Of a stretch of DNA of 64,000 nt, positions 33,543 to 42,211 are shown one piece after another (within the stretch, counting starts at the first letter, position 1; each line of letters begins with the position of its first letter). The notes below the pieces were generated by a model. The model was not told the origin of the DNA. It saw nothing but the letters and a program-made list of their open reading frames with translations, and ran no database searches. Origin of the DNA: Desmonostoc muscorum LEGE 12446 (lineage in GTDB: Bacteria; Cyanobacteriota; Cyanobacteriia; Cyanobacteriales; Nostocaceae). The position numbers were made by a program, and so were the translations under genes. The DNA is taken from the NCBI RefSeq assembly GCF_015207005.2, contig NZ_JADEXS020000001.1, forward strand, positions 3,348,001-3,412,000. The letters are read 5' to 3'.

Positions 33543-35888
33543 TTGACTAGTATCCAACTGAAAAATCGAGGTCAGTTAAGCGCTAGTGATCATAGGAGGT
33601 CGTCTTTGAAACGAGCATTGAAAAAGAGAGTAAAAGCTGTGTTGAAAAATAACCCCAGCAGCGATGATGCCCCGGTAGAACAGCTAAATTTAATTAATCC
33701 AAAAGTTAATCGCCGGGTGCGGACAAAAGCCGCCATGATTGGCTTGGCAATCTCTATGGGAGCAACCAGTCTTTTGGTGACTCGACAAAGCGATCAAGCC
33801 CAAGCAGCGGTGCCTGTAGGCAGCCAAAAGGCAACCTCAACCATTCCTGCTGTTCGTGACACTGAGGTGAAATTCGCCTCCACTAAGCTGGAATCCCAAG
33901 CAATCTCGTTATCGAGCGTGCCGGAAAATCCTGTTGTCGTGGAACCAACAGCAGTCTCACAGTTGCCTGGGCTTGAAGCTAAATGGCAAGTTGCGGCCAG
34001 TGGAACGTCTTTGCAAGTTCCTGCATCAGAAACCTTTTCCCAAGCAGCACCAGCTGATAAAAATCCCACTGACTCGAAGTCCCAAGCGGCACAGGGGTCG
34101 AACAATACCTTAGCTGAGACTAGTTTTCCAACAGTCAACAAGCTATCTAACTCTAGTGCTGATGGATTGGTTGACAGTACAAATGTATTGCCGACTGTCC
34201 TACCACAAACAGTAGCAACATCTGGCACACCCAGCAGTGAAATAAATGCACAACTTAAGGCGCAGCAAGAGTTTGCGCTGAATCGCTTACAAGAAAAATC
34301 GAACCGTTTAAGAAAGAGTCTGGCACAATTGCGGTCTGGGGAGACCGAAAATTTATCACAAACTGGTATTGGGAATACTGTAGTTGAGAAGACTGTATTA
34401 GCCCAGTCAGAGACTTCTGGCGATGCGAAGAAAGCCAAGTTGATATCGAGCTTAAAACAGAAGACACAAGACAGACCAGCATCAACTACACCAACAACAT
34501 TGATTGCGTCCTCGACTAGAACAGCCTACGAAGTCAAGCCTGGAGATACCCTAGCAGCGATCGCCAGCAGACACAATACATCTGTATCAGAACTAGTTAA
34601 GGCAAATAACCTCAATAATCCGAATCAACTGCAAATCAGTCAAAAGCTGATTATTCCAGTTGCTCAAGTTGAGGCATCAGTACCGATTAAACCCAGTTTT
34701 GTCGAGTCCACTAATACTCCCAAAGCCACTTCGCCTGTGACCATTGGTAGTGCTAACTCATATCTACCTAGTTCACAATCGTCAATTATTGCTGATAACA
34801 GTAGCGTTACTGTCCCTACACCGGTAACTGCGAACAATCAGATTCAGGCAAATAGTGCAACCGACTTGCAAACAGCCCCCATCGCTCCTAGAGCTTATGG
34901 CGTGGGTGGTGAAACCCCAGTACCAAGAGTCTTTACCGAAATCCAGCAGCCTGAAAAACCAACAAATAGGGTAGCAAGGGGTAACAATAACAATAATGAC
35001 CGTTTGCGGGGCTTACAAGCAGAAATCCAGAGGTTGCAGCAGAAATATCGCGCTCAACAGTCTGGGAATTTAGAAGTGCCAGTTGCAGTTACTGAAAGCA
35101 ACAGTGCTACGACATTCACTCCTGTTTCTACCCGCAATAATTTCACTATACCTAATTCCGTGTCCCGACCGAATAACGTAGCGATACCAATTCCGGTTCC
35201 GACACCCAGAGCTAACTATAATGCTCAACCAATTAAGCCCCAATTCCGTGCTACCATACCCGCTAACGAGCCAATAAATCCAGAGTTCTTACCCAATCTA
35301 GGATCTGCTGGTCAGTGGACTCCCCCTCGCAATCCATCTGGCACCAGAGTTGCAACGCCTCCTAGACGGGTAAACGCCTCGGATTCTTTAGGAAAGTTGC
35401 GGGGAACCACAGTTTCTCCCCAGACAATCCCACCTTTGGCAGCAGTGGATCAATATCTGCCCAGAGCGATTGACGAAACAACACCCCCTCCATCTAGTTC
35501 ATCTGTAGCTTACCAATGGCCGGCAAAGGGCACTCTTACCTCCGGCTATGGCTGGCGCTGGGGAAGAATGCACAAGGGAATTGATATTGCTAATTCCACT
35601 GGCACACCTGTTTTCTCTTCCGCTGAGGGAATTGTGGAAAAAGCTGGCTGGAACAACGGCGGTTACGGTAACCTCGTTGAAATCCGCCATCCTGATGGCA
35701 GCAGTACTCGCTATGCTCATAACAGCAAGATTCTCGTGCAAGCTGGTCAGCAGGTGAGCCAGGGAGAAACAATTGCTTTAATGGGTAGCACTGGTCACAG
35801 CACCGGGCCACACACCCACTTTGAAATTCATGCATCAGGCAAGGGTGCTGTTAACCCAATAGCTATGTTACCAGCAGCACGCCTGTAA
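33543..35888 (+). CDS. LysM and M23 peptidoglycan endopeptidase
   Basis: A 781-residue envelope protein. A basic cytosolic head (about 1-60) and one membrane anchor (AAMIGLAISMGATSLLVT, about 64-82) are followed by a long Ser/Thr/Pro/Gln-rich linker. A LysM domain (YEVKPGDTLAAIASRHNTSV, about 325-370) and a C-terminal M23 domain follow. The Zn ligands lie in GRMHKGIDIAN and GPHTHFEIH, with YAHNSK between. LytM-type enzymes cut peptide cross-links in peptidoglycan, and related cyanobacterial proteins help divide or perforate septa. The frame begins with a TTG at 33543; no better ATG lies close by. A strong terminator follows. Confidence 0.9.
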   Translation: MTSIQLKNRGQLSASDHRRSSLKRALKKRVKAVLKNNPSSDDAPVEQLNLINPKVNRRVRTKAAMIGLAISMGATSLLVTRQSDQAQAAVPVGSQKATSTIPAVRDTEVKFASTKLESQAISLSSVPENPVVVEPTAVSQLPGLEAKWQVAASGTSLQVPASETFSQAAPADKNPTDSKSQAAQGSNNTLAETSFPTVNKLSNSSADGLVDSTNVLPTVLPQTVATSGTPSSEINAQLKAQQEFALNRLQEKSNRLRKSLAQLRSGETENLSQTGIGNTVVEKTVLAQSETSGDAKKAKLISSLKQKTQDRPASTTPTTLIASSTRTAYEVKPGDTLAAIASRHNTSVSELVKANNLNNPNQLQISQKLIIPVAQVEASVPIKPSFVESTNTPKATSPVTIGSANSYLPSSQSSIIADNSSVTVPTPVTANNQIQANSATDLQTAPIAPRAYGVGGETPVPRVFTEIQQPEKPTNRVARGNNNNNDRLRGLQAEIQRLQQKYRAQQSGNLEVPVAVTESNSATTFTPVSTRNNFTIPNSVSRPNNVAIPIPVPTPRANYNAQPIKPQFRATIPANEPINPEFLPNLGSAGQWTPPRNPSGTRVATPPRRVNASDSLGKLRGTTVSPQTIPPLAAVDQYLPRAIDETTPPPSSSSVAYQWPAKGTLTSGYGWRWGRMHKGIDIANSTGTPVFSSAEGIVEKAGWNNGGYGNLVEIRHPDGSSTRYAHNSKILVQAGQQVSQGETIALMGSTGHSTGPHTHFEIHASGKGAVNPIAMLPAARL

Positions 35889-35928
35889 TTCTTGGTTATC
35901 TGTAACTAAATCATTGCCTTGTTAATTG

Positions 35929-35957
35929 AGGGAGTTTATCTCCCTCTTTTGCTTTTT
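35929..35957 (+). terminator. Rho-independent terminator of the M23 peptidase gene
   Basis: GAGGGAG (35929-35935), loop TTTAT, CTCCCTC (35941-35947), then TTTTGCTTTTT. A perfect 7-bp stem plus T-tract, 40 bases after the stop codon. Confidence 0.85.
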
Positions 35958-36005
35958 ATTTAAAAATCACTCTAATAGTACAATTGTATTTTCGCAGACT
36001 AAAAT

Positions 36006-37196
36006 TTAACTCGCTACAGTTGGCTTGTAACTATACACCCATTTGTGAAAATCATCATTCAGCGTCATTTGCCGCTGCTGTGTCTGGCTGGGAGATGCAA
36101 AGGTGTCGTCATAGTAGCGCATTTCACCCAAAGCACTACGAGCTTGAATGATTTTTGTGCGCTCGATGCGCGGGTGTTCGTAGCTAGTGAGGGCTGCTTC
36201 GAGAGTAGCTGAGTGAGAAAAACACTCTGCTAGTTCGTAAGCATCCTCAAAAGTGCTATTAGCTCCTTGTCCCATAGCTGGTGCCATTGGATGGGCGGCA
36301 TCACCTAAGAGAGTTACCCTGCCTTGACTCCAGCGGGTTAAGGGTGGGCGATCGCAAATTGGCCCTTCCCAGATTTGCTCGGCCGGTGTCGCTTCCACTA
36401 CCGCCCGAAAGGATTCGTCCCAATCGGCTAATTCTTGGAGAATGCGAGATTTGACCTCATCGGCGTTCTGAGAAAGAGAGTAATCAGGCGAAAATTTGCG
36501 ACTAATCCAACTGGTATAGCCGCCTCCCACATTCAGAAGGTACATGAACTGTTTATTACCTTTAACAAAAACGAGTTCATAATCATTAAATAACTCGTGG
36601 TGATATTTGATGACGGCACGCCAACACATACTACCAATATAATTAGGCTGACCCTCGCCAAATAAACTTTCTCTGACGATGGAGTTGACGCCATCAGCCC
36701 CAATCAACAAATCTGCATATACTGGTTTTTGGTCATCAAAATAAACTTCCACACCGTTTTCATGTTGCTCAAAGCCGATGCAGCGATGATTTAGGTGAAT
36801 GATGTCAGATGGCAATCTGGATGCCAAAACTTGCTGCAAACGATACCACCAAACAGTCAATAATGGTTGTCCGTATTGCTCTAAATATTTAGTTTGATGA
36901 GCCCGGATTGTTTCTCCTTGAATATTCTTTAAAACCGTGTGGTTAACTTGGCATCCTGAGCTTTTTAGGGTTTCGACTATTCCCGGTGCGATCGCATCTA
37001 AAGCATTTAAGCCATTAGGAGCTAGTCCTAATCCGGTTCCACCCGGACGAAATTGTTGTGCTTTTTCGTACACTTGAACGTCAATACCTTGGCTTTGAAG
37101 TGCTATGGCAGTAGCCAAACCGCCTGGCCCAGCGCCAACGATCGCAACTTTCTTTACTATCGGTTTGGATAATTTCTGAGTTAGATTTATGTCCAT
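36006..37196 (-). CDS. FAD-dependent monooxygenase (aromatic hydroxylase / zeaxanthin-epoxidase-like)
   Basis: About 396 residues from the ATG giving MDINLTQKLSK. The dinucleotide-binding GAGPGGLATAIALQSQGIDV and E(KAQ) follow, then the DG motif LLIGADGVNSIVRES near the middle, and the GD motif VTLLGDAAHPMAPAMGQGAN near residue 290. These three define the flavoprotein group A hydroxylases, which include salicylate hydroxylase and zeaxanthin epoxidase. Cofactor is FAD with NAD(P)H. The substrate is not evident. Divergent from the secreted gene at 37577, with a roughly 380-base AT-rich region between in which I see no other gene. Confidence 0.88.
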   Translation of the reverse strand: MDINLTQKLSKPIVKKVAIVGAGPGGLATAIALQSQGIDVQVYEKAQQFRPGGTGLGLAPNGLNALDAIAPGIVETLKSSGCQVNHTVLKNIQGETIRAHQTKYLEQYGQPLLTVWWYRLQQVLASRLPSDIIHLNHRCIGFEQHENGVEVYFDDQKPVYADLLIGADGVNSIVRESLFGEGQPNYIGSMCWRAVIKYHHELFNDYELVFVKGNKQFMYLLNVGGGYTSWISRKFSPDYSLSQNADEVKSRILQELADWDESFRAVVEATPAEQIWEGPICDRPPLTRWSQGRVTLLGDAAHPMAPAMGQGANSTFEDAYELAECFSHSATLEAALTSYEHPRIERTKIIQARSALGEMRYYDDTFASPSQTQQRQMTLNDDFHKWVYSYKPTVAS

Positions 37197-37576
37197 ATTA
37201 AAAGTCAGAAAGAATATCCCCACAAATACATCTGCTTTCTCTATGCCTCAAGTCAGTTGCTCTGCAACCTCACGTTTGAGCCAGACTCACACTTGCTATT
37301 CTGACTTCTGAGTATTTTTTAGTCAATCTTCCTGAAGAATCAACCCTGAATTGGTGTTCTGATGGGTTGTGATCAGCCCTGTGGTTACTGGTGGTAACAA
37401 AAAATTCACACCTATAGAATTTTTGTCAATCTCGCAAACTGGAAATTAGATATCATTACGTCCATTTTGGCAATAAATTACCCAAACTCAACTTTTATTT
37501 CTCAAAAAATCTACCGTAGGGAGCAATGTTTGCTGTATCATTTTTGTATTCAAAAATGATTGTGAACAGAGTTTGT

Positions 37577-38080
37577 ATGAAATTTAAATCAGCTTCCATA
37601 TATATCGGTTTAGGCCTTCTGAGTTTTTCAGTAAGTTCATTACCCCGTGTTGTAAATCCACCACAAGTCCTTGCCCAAGAAGTTAGTCCTTCATGCCCTC
37701 TGCCAGCTGATATTGCCATTACCTTCCTAAATTCAGAATGTAAGGAAGTAAAATTAGAGCAACCCCAAACTTTTTATCGCTACTATAGTAGCAGTAACAA
37801 CAAATATGGCAGGTATTTAACAACTGACAAATATAAAACGAATGTAGAAGTAATCAAGAATCTAGCTTTAAATCAAGAATGGGGTAATCAAGCCACTCAG
37901 ATACTAACAGTAACTTTGCCAGCAGGAACCTTAACTTATCAAGGCATTGTTGGTCCTCAGACTCCCAAAGAATGCTATCCAGGTGGTGGACAACAGACAT
38001 TCATTAAAGACTCAAAAGATCCAAATATCAAGTGGTCTGAGGAAGGAAATATTGTTGCAGAAAAGTTTAGTTGCCCGTAA
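37577..38080 (+). CDS. Secreted hypothetical protein
   Basis: A protein of 167 residues from the ATG at 37577. The signal peptide MKFKSASIYIGLGLLSFSVS ends near VLAQEV. The mature part has four Cys, possibly two disulfides (SCPLPAD, NSECKEV, KECYPGG, KFSCP), and polar segments with FYRYYSSSNNKYGRYLTTD. I do not recognise a family. The stop is followed six bases later by the start of the next gene, so the two are probably co-transcribed. Confidence 0.65.
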   Translation: MKFKSASIYIGLGLLSFSVSSLPRVVNPPQVLAQEVSPSCPLPADIAITFLNSECKEVKLEQPQTFYRYYSSSNNKYGRYLTTDKYKTNVEVIKNLALNQEWGNQATQILTVTLPAGTLTYQGIVGPQTPKECYPGGGQQTFIKDSKDPNIKWSEEGNIVAEKFSCP

Positions 38081-38085
38081 AATTT

Positions 38086-38370
38086 ATGGAAACCAACACA
38101 GAACAATTTCTCAAGCTGATAGATCGAGCTTCTGAGATTACCGAACAGATGCTCAAAGACAAACAACCTGAATCTTCACCACGTTTAAATAACGTCATCA
38201 ATGCCCTACAATCTATTAAAAGTAAGGCAATAAATGGTAAACTCGAACCATCAGGAGGAGTCTCAACTCTTGGTTTGGCTCGTGAAGTAGCGGATTGGAT
38301 TGAACCGTTAGATTCGCCATTATTAAAAGCTGTAGGCAGTATAGAGGAGTATTACCAAAAACACCTCTAA
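38086..38370 (+). CDS. Hypothetical helical cytosolic protein
   Basis: A 94-residue protein. The ATG at 38086 is preferred over a TTG five codons earlier. Mostly helical and charged: TEQFLKLIDRASEITEQMLK, then VINALQSIKSKAINGKL, SGGVSTLGLAREVADWIEPL and a tail SIEEYYQKHL. No known motif. It follows the secreted protein gene directly. Confidence 0.6.
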   Translation: METNTEQFLKLIDRASEITEQMLKDKQPESSPRLNNVINALQSIKSKAINGKLEPSGGVSTLGLAREVADWIEPLDSPLLKAVGSIEEYYQKHL

Positions 38371-38415
38371 ATTGGCTATCTAGCTTATTTACTGGAACAT
38401 GACCGCCAAATAATT

Positions 38416-38612
38416 TTAGATTTTAGATTTTAGATTTTGGATTGATATCATACCCATACCTCGAGCATTCCTGCTCTTTATATATGGGCTTAAGTAAAAA
38501 ATTGTAGATTTGGGATGAGAGGATTTGTTCCACAAACAAAGCAAGCTTGCTCTAAAACCTGATTTGAAGTTTTGGCTCGATAATCCAAAATTTAAAATCT
38601 AAAATCTAAAAT
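38416..38612. repeat. Inverted TTTTAGAT-type repeat pair
   Basis: TTTTAGATTTTAGATTTTAG (38416-38435) on the left, and AAATTTAAAATCTAAAATCT (38588-38607) on the right, are near complements about 150 bases apart. Similar strings occur at 15208-15240. They fall in the gap before the molybdoenzyme genes, which otherwise shows no gene. Confidence 0.6.
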
Positions 38613-38648
38613 TAGGCAATAATTGAATTATTCACATCTGCATGAAAC

Positions 38649-39197
38649 ATGGAAGAAAATTCCTTGGTTGCAATCAATTCAAAGTCTCTTACCCAGGAAT
38701 TAAAAATATTGAGTTCCGAGGAAGCAGAATTATCGCTGAATGTCAATAATGTTTCCTACTCACTCAAACTAGAACCTCGCGTTACTTTACTCGATGCACT
38801 ACGTGAAAAACTGGGTTTGATGGGTACAAAAAAAGCTTGCGATCGCGGTGAATGTGGCGCATGTACTGTATTAGTTAATAATCGGCGAATTAACTCTTGT
38901 ATGACATTAGCAGTAATGCACATCGGCGCTGCAATTACTACTATTGAGGGATTAGCACAGGATGGAAAACTTCATCCTCTACAAACAGCCTTTATGACCC
39001 ATGATGCTTTTCAATGCGGATACTGTACATCGGGACAAATTGTATCTGCCGTAGGAATGATATTAGAAGAAATGCCCAAATCTGAAACAGAAATTCGAGA
39101 GAAGATGAGTGGAAACCTTTGCCGTTGTGGAGCATATCCGAATATGATTGCAGCGATTCAGGATGTTCTAGAGGAAATGGAAGATGCAGCCATTTAG
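38649..39197 (+). CDS. Xanthine-dehydrogenase-family [2Fe-2S] subunit (PaoA/YagT-like)
   Basis: A 182-residue protein. The plant-type ferredoxin cluster is in CDRGECGACTVLVNNRRINS with a fourth Cys (SCMTLA). The second, helical cluster domain has CGYCTSGQIVSAVGM and GNLCRCGAYPNM. It passes electrons from the Mo site to FAD. About 30 extra N-terminal residues precede the ferredoxin fold without a twin-arginine motif, so it seems cytosolic, unlike periplasmic PaoA. It overlaps the FAD subunit gene by 14 bases. Confidence 0.92.
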   Translation: MEENSLVAINSKSLTQELKILSSEEAELSLNVNNVSYSLKLEPRVTLLDALREKLGLMGTKKACDRGECGACTVLVNNRRINSCMTLAVMHIGAAITTIEGLAQDGKLHPLQTAFMTHDAFQCGYCTSGQIVSAVGMILEEMPKSETEIREKMSGNLCRCGAYPNMIAAIQDVLEEMEDAAI

Positions 39198-40158
39198 TTA
39201 TGCTAAAGTTTTTTCAGAAGAAACAGCGATCGCCACAATTGACCAAGACAAAACTGCGGCCTTTATTGCTGGTGGAACTGATTTATTGGGATTGATGAAA
39301 GATGGGGTACAAGTAGCGAATACATTAATTGATATTAACAGTTTACCACTAGCAGATATTGAATTTAAAACTCATGGAATTCGCATTGGTGCAATCTGTA
39401 GATTGAGTGATGTAGCCTTTAATTCTCAAGTTCAAAAATGTTATCCAGTAATTAGTCAGGCTTTGCTACAAAGCGCTTCGCCACAACTGCGAAACATGGC
39501 AACTGTGGGCGGGAATTTATTGCAACGAGTTCGTTGTGGGTACTTTCGTGACCCAGTTTTTCCCTGTAATAAACGCACTCCAGGTAGAGGTTGTGCGGCA
39601 ATTATAGGCTACAATCGGATGCACGCTATTTTTGGGGCTAGCGAACACTGTATTGCTGTTCATCCGTCAGATTTAGCTGTAGTTTTGACGGCATTAGATG
39701 CAATCATTTGCGTTCAAGGCGTAGAAAAAACACGGCGAATTTCAATTCATGATTTTTATCTTTTGCCAGGTGAAACACCACAAACAGAAACTTTATTACA
39801 ACCTGGAGAATTAATTGTTGCTATTGAAATTCCAGATTTTGCATATCAATCTCATTATTTAAAAGTTAGAGATCGCGCTAGTTATGAATTTGCTCTCGTT
39901 TCCGTAGCTATTGCCTTAGAAACAGAACAAAATATTATCAAATCAGCACGCATCGCTTTTGGAGGCGTAGCGCCTAAACCTTGGCGTGCATGGGAAGTTG
40001 AGGAATTTATTCAAGGAAAAGCAATCAATACAGCTACGTTCACAGCCGCAGCCGAACTTGCAATTAAACAAGCGAAGCCGCAAACACACAATGAATTCAA
40101 AATTGAATTAGTCAAACGCGCTTTAATTCGTGGGCTTTCAACTTCTTGTGGCGTTTGA
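39184..40158 (+). CDS. Xanthine-dehydrogenase-family FAD subunit (PaoB/YagS-like)
   Basis: A 324-residue protein of the FAD_binding_5/CO_deh_flav_C type. FAD contacts are FIAGGTDLLGLMKDGV and ATVGGNLLQRVRC. A Cys-bearing insert (RCGYFRDPVFPCNKRTPGRG, CAAI) matches the extra [4Fe-4S] cluster region of YagS and 4-hydroxybenzoyl-CoA reductase beta. The last residues LVKRALIRGLSTSCGV are unlike the usual C-terminus but plausible. The third subunit would normally follow directly; here it is 2 kb away. Confidence 0.9.
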   Translation: MQPFSYAKVFSEETAIATIDQDKTAAFIAGGTDLLGLMKDGVQVANTLIDINSLPLADIEFKTHGIRIGAICRLSDVAFNSQVQKCYPVISQALLQSASPQLRNMATVGGNLLQRVRCGYFRDPVFPCNKRTPGRGCAAIIGYNRMHAIFGASEHCIAVHPSDLAVVLTALDAIICVQGVEKTRRISIHDFYLLPGETPQTETLLQPGELIVAIEIPDFAYQSHYLKVRDRASYEFALVSVAIALETEQNIIKSARIAFGGVAPKPWRAWEVEEFIQGKAINTATFTAAAELAIKQAKPQTHNEFKIELVKRALIRGLSTSCGV

Positions 40159-40240
40159 GCAACGGCTACTCCTTGAGTTTTTCAAGCCTAGAGTTCAGTT
40201 ATATGGTTTTATTGACCAGTTAGGGATTTCCAACAAATAA

Positions 40241-40536
40241 TAGGACTTACGCACTCTACAAATGCATCGTGGTGTGAATTAAAGATGCATAGGTTGTTTC
40301 AGGCTTTTCTTAATGATCGTGCGATGCCTACGGCGGTAAACTACGTAAATAGACCACGTTGTAGGGGCACAGCAATGCTGTGCCCCTACAAAAGATGCGG
40401 TTTTTAAACTTATTTATATTTGGTATTTATTGTCAATGCGTAAGTCCTAAATTTATCCAACTGCCTTTCCTCCGGAATGCTACGGCAACGGGTAGCGTCT
40501 CGTACAGAAAAATTCCTAGAGTGTGCGTAAGTCCTA
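40241..40536. mobile_element. MITE-like element with TAGGACTTACGCA ends
   Basis: TAGGACTTACGCA at 40241-40253 is inverted as TGCGTAAGTCCTA at 40437-40449 and again at 40524-40536, giving a 209-bp element, or a 296-bp nested one. Inside lies a perfect hairpin with 16-bp arms (40359-40374 and 40376-40391, TGTAGGGGCACAGCA type). There is no transposase gene. I could not define a convincing target duplication. The rest of the 970-base gap 40159-41133 is AT-rich with a GTGACGAATATCACT-type palindrome near 40660-40695 and no gene. Confidence 0.65.
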
Positions 40537-41133
40537 CCTAATTTAAAGGCTAAGGCAACGAAACCAAGTTTCAGGTAGAGTTTCTAAATTTGTGTGTACA
40601 CTGTAGCCCTTTGTCAAGGGAAGGGTTAGGGTGGGCTAAAAACTAGAATTGTAATAGTGATATTCGTCACACTTTTACTGTGACGAATATCACTAATTGC
40701 AAATTATTTAGGTTGTAATATTTCTTTCATTGTTTGTAAAGCAAAAAGCTAGCTCATAAACTGGTAGTAGCCTTAATAATTTGTTATCTCTCAATTAGCC
40801 GATCAAGAAATTAAGACTATGTTGGAGCAGTTATGAGTATTGTCTGTTAAGTCCTGAATTATCTCTGTAAGTAAATTTGAGGACTTGACTATTAAATAAA
40901 TTTTTCTGAGTGCTGAAGTTTCTAGGTACTAGCAAATCGCCGCGCCAAAAGACATAATCCAGCTTTTCAAAACAGCAAAAAGTTTGAGTGAAGTTACTTT
41001 TTCATTAAGCGACTGTGCATTAAATACAAGTATTATTTAAGTAACTATTAAATTGATGAAAGTAAAAATTTAGTATTAGCCTGAAAAAATTGACAACTAT
41101 TGGCTAGATATTAGCTGTTGAGAAAACTTGTTT

Positions 41134-42093
41134 ATGATGCTAAAAAAAATCAAAAAAAAATTTCCATTGCAATATAATATTTGTTATGAAAATTATATAG
41201 GTTTAACTAAAAACCCTCGTTGGTTGTTGATGCGTAAAGTTGCTAGGTTCGGTATAGGAAGATCATTCAGAGATTTGTTGCATAAGAAAAACAAAGATTT
41301 TTATCAAAAATTCCTAAATGAAAGCTCTAGTTTTTTTCCAGATATTGATGTGGACTTGGTAGTCAAGAATCTGAAGCAAAATGGATTTTATTTGGGTATT
41401 AATCTTCCAGAAGAAATAGTAAAAGAAATAGTTAATTTTGCTGATTATCATGCTTGCTATGGTGATTATAAACCTCATTTAGGCTTCTTTTATCCTCAGA
41501 AGGAATTAGCGGAAAAGCATTATAGTCAAACATTTAAATTAGCTGGATATTTTAATACAGCTTTGCATTGTCCTGCTATTAAAAAGCTGCAAAATGATCC
41601 TAAACTATTGGCAATAGCTGCTCAGTATTTAGAGTGTAAGCCGGTACATTTATCCAATCAATTATGGTGGAGTTTTGCTGGAGAAACAACAAAATTTGAA
41701 AAAATGAAAACATTTCAAATGTTTCATTACGATCTAGATGATTATCGCTTTTTAAAATTTTTCTTTTATTTAACTGATGTTGATGTATCAGGTGGACCTC
41801 ATGTTTGTGTGAAAGGCAGCCACAAGCAGAAAAAGTTTTCCTATTTATTATTACCTAAATGTGAAAGTGACGAAGAAATTATTAACTATTATCAACCAAA
41901 CTCATTAGTAACTATTTATGGCAAAGCAGGGTTTGGCTTTGCTGAAGATACCTTTTGTTTCCATAAAGGAACTACTCCAATTAACAAAGACCGCCTGATG
42001 TTACAAGTGGAGTTTGGCACAATTGATTACAATATGCAGCATGATACAAGAGACCCATTAATTTTGCGAACTATGATTAATTCTCAAGCATAA
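41134..42093 (+). CDS. Phytanoyl-CoA dioxygenase (PhyH)-like Fe(II)/2-oxoglutarate oxygenase
   Basis: A protein of about 319 residues from the tandem ATGs at 41134/41137. A double-stranded beta-helix oxygenase pattern is visible: the HxD ligand pair in MFHYDLDDYRFLKFFFYLTD, then GGPHVCVKGSH, then the distal His in DTFCFHKGTTP and the 2OG-binding Arg in NKDRLMLQVEFG. It is very Lys/Tyr/Phe-rich and its DNA is markedly more AT-rich than its neighbours. It lies between the FAD and Mo subunit genes of the oxidoreductase, on the same strand, after a repeat-rich spacer. The substrate is unknown; such enzymes hydroxylate lipids, sugars or secondary metabolites. Acquisition by transfer is plausible. 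Confidence 0.78.
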   Translation: MMLKKIKKKFPLQYNICYENYIGLTKNPRWLLMRKVARFGIGRSFRDLLHKKNKDFYQKFLNESSSFFPDIDVDLVVKNLKQNGFYLGINLPEEIVKEIVNFADYHACYGDYKPHLGFFYPQKELAEKHYSQTFKLAGYFNTALHCPAIKKLQNDPKLLAIAAQYLECKPVHLSNQLWWSFAGETTKFEKMKTFQMFHYDLDDYRFLKFFFYLTDVDVSGGPHVCVKGSHKQKKFSYLLLPKCESDEEIINYYQPNSLVTIYGKAGFGFAEDTFCFHKGTTPINKDRLMLQVEFGTIDYNMQHDTRDPLILRTMINSQA

Positions 42094-42211
42094 TTTCTCA
42101 TACCAACTCTATATAGTAGTCCGATTTGATTTATGAAGTGTAGAGAATTTTTTTCAAAAATCAAATAGGATTCCTATATGAGGCTGCATAAAACCTAGAA
42201 TAGGGAAAGCA

